Positions 61,401 through 64,000 of a stretch of 64,000 nucleotides of DNA are shown in pieces (position 1 is the first letter of the stretch; the number at the start of each line of letters is the position of its first letter). The stretch covers positions 1-64,000 of the forward strand of contig NZ_KI629782.1 of NCBI RefSeq assembly GCF_000503775.1, read 5' to 3'. The position numbers and the translations under genes are program-made. Origin of the DNA: Brevibacillus panacihumi W25. Its GTDB lineage: Bacteria > Bacillota > Bacilli > Brevibacillales > Brevibacillaceae. The notes below the pieces were generated by a model. It saw only the letters and a list, made by a program, of their open reading frames with translations. It was not told where the DNA came from and made no database searches.

Positions 61401-63032
61401 TTGCGAGCCTTGTCCTGTAAAGAGAAAAACAACAGGCCTCTCCCGCTCCTCTTCTACTGATGATTCACCAGCTCGATAGCTACCTTCTTGCAAGGCTTGG
61501 ATCCCCTCGTCCGTGTCAGAAGCAACAATGAAACGGCGATGCGATAACGTCTTTCTTCCTATATTTAGAGTGTATGCCACGTCTGCAAACGGCAGCTGTT
61601 CACGGTCTTTCAAATGATTGGCCAGATTGTCCGTCAGCTTCTTCAATGCAGTAGCCGTTTTGGCGGAAAAAGTAAGAAGCTGATAGGGTCGCGAGATACT
61701 GCTTTGGGCTTCTTCTGGTTCAGGTACATTCTCCAAAATGACATGGGCATTTGTTCCCCCCATCCCGAAGGAACTCACTCCCGCACGCCGCCGCTGATCC
61801 CCTGTCACCCATTTTGTCACTTCTGTCGGAACGTAAAAGGGACTGTTCTCCAGATCCATTTGCGGATTGGGCTTCTCAAAATGTAGCGTCGGCGGAATGA
61901 TTCCGTGCTTCACGGCTAGAGAAGCCTTGATCAAGCCTATGACGCCAGCCGCTGTATCAAGGTGTCCGATGTTTGTCTTGACGGAGCCTAACGCGCAATA
62001 TCCTTTTTTGTCCGTACTTCGGCGAAACACTTCCGTCAATGCTTCGACTTCGATCGGATCCCCGATCCTTGTACCGGTCCCGTGCGCCTCAATGTAGGTT
62101 ATGCTTTCAGGCTCTACCCCCGCCATAGCTTGAGCCATGGCGATCACTTCTGCCTGGCCCTTAACGCTCGGCGCCATATAACTCACTTTGTTCGTGCCGT
62201 CGTTATTGACTGCTGAACCTTTGATTACTGCGTAGACATGGTCCCCGTCGCGCAAAGCGTCCGACAAACGCTTTAGCACCACACATCCCGCACCGTGTCC
62301 GCTGACGAAACCCTGGGCTTTCTCGTCAAAGGCTCGACAATGTCCATCCGGCGAAGTAGTTCCTCCTTCGTGATAGAGATATCCTGCCTTTTCCGGAAAA
62401 TGGATCGATATACCGCCGGACAGTGCCATGTCGCATTCGTAACTGAGCAGGCTTTGGCATGCGTAGTGAATCGCGGTGAGAGAAGTCGAAGAGGAGGACT
62501 GAATCGTGACGGCAGGTCCCTTGAGATTGAGCTTGTAAGAGACTTCCGTTGTCAGGCTGTCCTTGTCGTTTCCAATCGCTGCCTGCAGGCTTTCGACTGA
62601 AGCAATCAAGTCCACATGCTCGTATAAATTGTGCAACCAATACGTATTCATGCTCTGCCCAGCAAAAACGCCGATGCGCCCCTCGTAGGTATCCGGGTTG
62701 TATCCCGCATCCTCGATGGCTTCCCACGAGCATTCCAGAAATATCCGATGCTGAGGGTCCGTCAACTCCGCCACCCGCGGATTATATCCGAAAAAGGCTG
62801 CATCGAACTGATCGGTATTTCCGAGAATGCCCTTTGCTTTTATGTAGCGGGGATTGGCGATGATGGCTGGGTCAATCCGGGAAGCAAGCAGCTCCTCGTC
62901 CGTCAGCTCCGTGATAGACTCCACCTTTTGCAACAGATTGTTCCAAAACTGCTCCACATTGTCGGCGCCGGGGAACCTCCCGGACATGCCAATCACCGCG
63001 ATGCCATCCACTGAATCAACCCAATCGTGCAT
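58410..63032 (-). CDS. Type I PKS module KS(Ser)-AT-KR-ACP, candidate loading module
   Basis: A 1540-residue module. The KS has both catalytic His (317 in IEAHGTGT, 357 in NIGHLDTAAG), but the nucleophile Cys is Ser181 (TIQSSSSTSLTAIH, codon TCT at 62490-62492). AT: GQGSQYVNM, Ser631 in GHSVGEYVAAC, HAFH in TSHAFHSHMM (malonyl-type). KR: CLITGGLGDLG, Lys in FVAKVQGLYVL, Ser in LISSLASLLGG, Tyr in AHYAAANQFMDS. ACP: Ser1474 in LGGNSLVG. A Ser or Gln at this KS position is known from decarboxylating loading modules and from non-elongating KS domains. Being the first synthase gene fits a loading role, but a complete KR does not. The ATG at 63032 has GAGGAGG upstream. Confidence 0.92.
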   Translation of the reverse strand: MHDWVDSVDGIAVIGMSGRFPGADNVEQFWNNLLQKVESITELTDEELLASRIDPAIIANPRYIKAKGILGNTDQFDAAFFGYNPRVAELTDPQHRIFLECSWEAIEDAGYNPDTYEGRIGVFAGQSMNTYWLHNLYEHVDLIASVESLQAAIGNDKDSLTTEVSYKLNLKGPAVTIQSSSSTSLTAIHYACQSLLSYECDMALSGGISIHFPEKAGYLYHEGGTTSPDGHCRAFDEKAQGFVSGHGAGCVVLKRLSDALRDGDHVYAVIKGSAVNNDGTNKVSYMAPSVKGQAEVIAMAQAMAGVEPESITYIEAHGTGTRIGDPIEVEALTEVFRRSTDKKGYCALGSVKTNIGHLDTAAGVIGLIKASLAVKHGIIPPTLHFEKPNPQMDLENSPFYVPTEVTKWVTGDQRRRAGVSSFGMGGTNAHVILENVPEPEEAQSSISRPYQLLTFSAKTATALKKLTDNLANHLKDREQLPFADVAYTLNIGRKTLSHRRFIVASDTDEGIQALQEGSYRAGESSVEEERERPVVFLFTGQGSQYVNMGKGLYETEAVFKMYVDQCCELLLPVLNLDLRDVLYPPADREAESAEMLRQTWLTQPALFVIEYALAKLWMAWGIQPQAMIGHSVGEYVAACLSGVFTLEDALHIIAMRGRMIQELPAGSMLSVQLSPEELEPLLDARLSLAAWNGNRLCVVSGETEHVMQFQQLLEQQGVTSTLLQTSHAFHSHMMEPIVQRFTACMQQISLRSPRIPYLSNVTGTWITEQEATDPGYWAKHLRQGVMFAPGIQTLLEEPSYLFLEVGPGSTLHSLVKELRQAHQRQVVLHSLRHPKDSVPDARFLMQVVGKLWLAGAVVNWQAFYQEEQRRRVPLPTYPFERQRYWIEPLDKIKLHGSGGNNRRQRPEEWLYHPIWKQSAVRSPREQIPVSQTWLVLEGEDPWSRLLVHRLMEQNQTVISVRKGHAYQVLDENVFVIRPNREEDYAACLQEVAARGLRPDHLLHVWLLEEKEFQDKEPYSVFETYVESGFDSLLSLARTWETCNGTNAVRLTLLSDRLHDVMGNEQIIPEKTVALAAGKVIAQEFPQIQVSAVDLDLRHDSTVSVDNLADFVIEQCRSKHREGVVAYRGNRRFVPAYENMEIETSTPLSLPQLETCLITGGLGDLGLLIAEVLVKQGVHKLALLGRTPVPKRAEWEQWLRLRPDDPMTEKIRRVQSLEQMGARVMVLEADVSSLDQMRQATDEIIEQWGSLDGIFHAAGAVHERYFQFIRETTADLSSQHFVAKVQGLYVLDTLVTQLRPTCCILISSLASLLGGMKSAHYAAANQFMDSFSVCSNRAGKTMWASWNLDAFLFGAEKEQVNLIEQSSFSENAMRPHEFALILPALLARIDMGRVAVSTIDLNQRSQEWVSTGAFAPEQAIELAHQAALHPRPSLQNPYVAPRNEIEKKICDIWQRTLGIDQVGIQDNFFELGGNSLVGIKLIAQINEAFSTTLLPVRLYEGPTVQTFAELLGDNQMEKPALATSKNRGELRREKRKQLTKS

Positions 63033-63081
63033 GCAGCTTTCCTCCTCGTCTTGTGATAGAAAGCGCGTCCCACCACGGTTA

Positions 63082-63870
63082 TTAATGCCCTGTGCTGGCA
63101 AAGGAACGCAATCCTCTTTTCCAAAAGAAATAAGCGATCATACAACAGAGAATCGCCACTGCCGGGGTCAGATAGCCAACGGTATGGTATCCGCCCTGGT
63201 CGACAAACACCGCTGCCGGGTAAAACGATGTAAACCCGTACGGGATGATCCACGTTAACACAAAGCGCAATCCCTTGTTGTAAATTGTCAAAGGGTAATT
63301 GGTAAAGCTGCTTAGCTGGTATGTTGTAGACATGATAGGGAAGCTGTCTACCATCCAGAAGGAAAAGGTGGCAAAAAATAGGTTCACTGCAATAAAGATC
63401 AACCCGCTGGACAGGATCAATAAGGCAAGGATCAGTGTCTCTAGTCCCCCCCAAGGCATGGAGAGCTCCGGAATCGCAATGCCCAGCACAATCACTCCGA
63501 TGATCAACTGACCAATTCCGTCCGGTTGTATCCGATCAGCAATCAGGTGAAAAAGCGGCGGAATCGGACGAAGTAGAATGCGGTCGAAGTTCCCAGTGCG
63601 GATATAAGCGGAACCTAGCACCCAGAGGTTTTCAAAGAAAAATTGATGAATGGCTCTTCCGGTAGCCGCGATGCCGTAAATGAACAATACCTCGTGAAAC
63701 GTCCAGCCTTGCAGGGTATGAATGTGGTCAAAGACGATTTTCACAAACAGAATGGAGGTAGTTTGGATAAACAGGATCGAAAGAGCTCCGATAAGAAAAT
63801 CAACACGGTACTCCATCATTGCTTTTAGCCTGGCTGAGAAAAAACATACATACAGCTGGAAATAACGCAT
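63082..63870 (-). CDS. ABC-2 type (DUF990-like) permease
   Basis: A 262-residue membrane protein with six hydrophobic segments of the ABC-2/DUF990 type, for example FLIGALSILFIQTTSILFV, LIIGVIVLGIA and LILALLILSSGLIFIAV. Also present is the family-like stretch RTGNFDRILLRPIPPLFHLI between the second and third segments. Such permeases work in pairs with one ATPase. A second permease ends just upstream (63895). No ATPase lies in the window, so it is expected further right. Position at the head of the operon suggests export of the product and self-protection. GAGGAGG precedes the ATG at rather wide spacing. Confidence 0.87.
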   Translation of the reverse strand: MRYFQLYVCFFSARLKAMMEYRVDFLIGALSILFIQTTSILFVKIVFDHIHTLQGWTFHEVLFIYGIAATGRAIHQFFFENLWVLGSAYIRTGNFDRILLRPIPPLFHLIADRIQPDGIGQLIIGVIVLGIAIPELSMPWGGLETLILALLILSSGLIFIAVNLFFATFSFWMVDSFPIMSTTYQLSSFTNYPLTIYNKGLRFVLTWIIPYGFTSFYPAAVFVDQGGYHTVGYLTPAVAILCCMIAYFFWKRGLRSFASTGH

Positions 63871-63894
63871 GTTTTGCCCTGTACCTCCTCTCCG

Positions 63895-64000
63895 CTACCC
63901 TCCGAAAATGGTGATCCGCCTTTTCGCCAGCAACCAGAAGAGACGGCTGACCATCCAGCAAACCAACAGCCAAAAAAGTTGCAAACCGATGGCCGGGTAT
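63895..64000 (-). CDS. Second ABC-2 type permease (3' end only)
   Basis: The last 34 codons of a gene running in from the right edge. The frame reads YPAIGLQLFWLLVCWMV, then SRLFWLLAKRRITIFGG and TAG. The ending, one hydrophobic helix, a basic turn and a final GG, is that of DUF990-type ABC-2 permeases. It would be the partner of the permease at 63082-63870. Confidence 0.7.
   Translation of the reverse strand, partial: YPAIGLQLFWLLVCWMVSRLFWLLAKRRITIFGG

Noticed and set aside
58410-63032. A trans-AT polyketide synthase
   Set aside because: Three of the four modules have intact internal ATs. Only the 55737-58397 module lacks a working one.

Overview
The window looks like a Bacillota genome of the Brevibacillus/Paenibacillaceae type. 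This is inferred from a YjcZ-type sporulation peptide, a YpsA homologue, strong AGGAGG ribosome binding sites, and a very large NRPS/PKS operon of a kind common in Brevibacillus. No rRNA, tRNA or CRISPR array was seen.

Left part (1-6.3 kb). A mobile, AT-rich patchwork. It holds the end of an IS21-type element (istA cut by the window edge, istB frameshifted), a small winged-helix-like gene, an orphan Tn554-type TnpC (DUF6262) gene, a DUF4362/DUF3221 lipoprotein, an XRE regulator plus membrane protein pair with a nested palindromic operator, and a GC-rich dihydrofolate-reductase-fold gene that looks recently acquired.

Transposon (6.3-12.1 kb). A Tn7-like transposition operon tnsA-tnsB-tnsC-tniQ, read leftwards. 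Three tandem 20-bp repeats lie outside tniQ. Outside tnsA there is an array of seven related 18-bp motifs in both orientations, which reads like two transposon ends facing each other 5-8 bp apart. No cas genes or cargo are visible.

Middle (12.1-20.4 kb). Chromosomal-type genes: ypsA, a 27-residue YjcZ peptide, a 94-residue phospholipase-A2-like protein with the CCxxHDxCY active site, a small basic protein, a UvrA paralogue lacking the UvrB-binding region divergent from a WYL regulator with a perfect 12-bp inverted repeat between them, a Gln-rich coiled-coil protein, and a VWA lipoprotein with a hendecad Trp repeat.

Right part (20.5-64 kb, continuing beyond the window). One uninterrupted leftward operon for a hybrid polyketide/nonribosomal peptide. 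Order of transcription: two ABC-2 permeases; PKS KS-AT-KR-ACP whose KS nucleophile is Ser; PKS KS-(dead AT)-ACP; PKS KS-AT-KR-ACP; NRPS C-A(Ser)-T-E; C-T without an A domain; PKS KS-AT-KR-ACP; DinB-fold protein; exported CocE/S15-type hydrolase; aminoglycoside-phosphotransferase-type kinase; NRPS C-A(Ser)-T-C-A(beta-Ala-like)-T; exported solute-binding protein; free ACP; NRPS C-A(Ser)-T-E-C, whose last C domain has lost its catalytic His and is broken by a frameshift; 3-hydroxyacyl-CoA-dehydrogenase-type enzyme; type II thioesterase. No TE-I release domain is visible. The predicted product is a serine-rich, at least partly D-configured peptide-polyketide carrying a beta-alanine-like unit. The kinase and exported hydrolase suggest self-protection by phosphorylation or a prodrug. 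I do not recognise this domain order as any characterised cluster.
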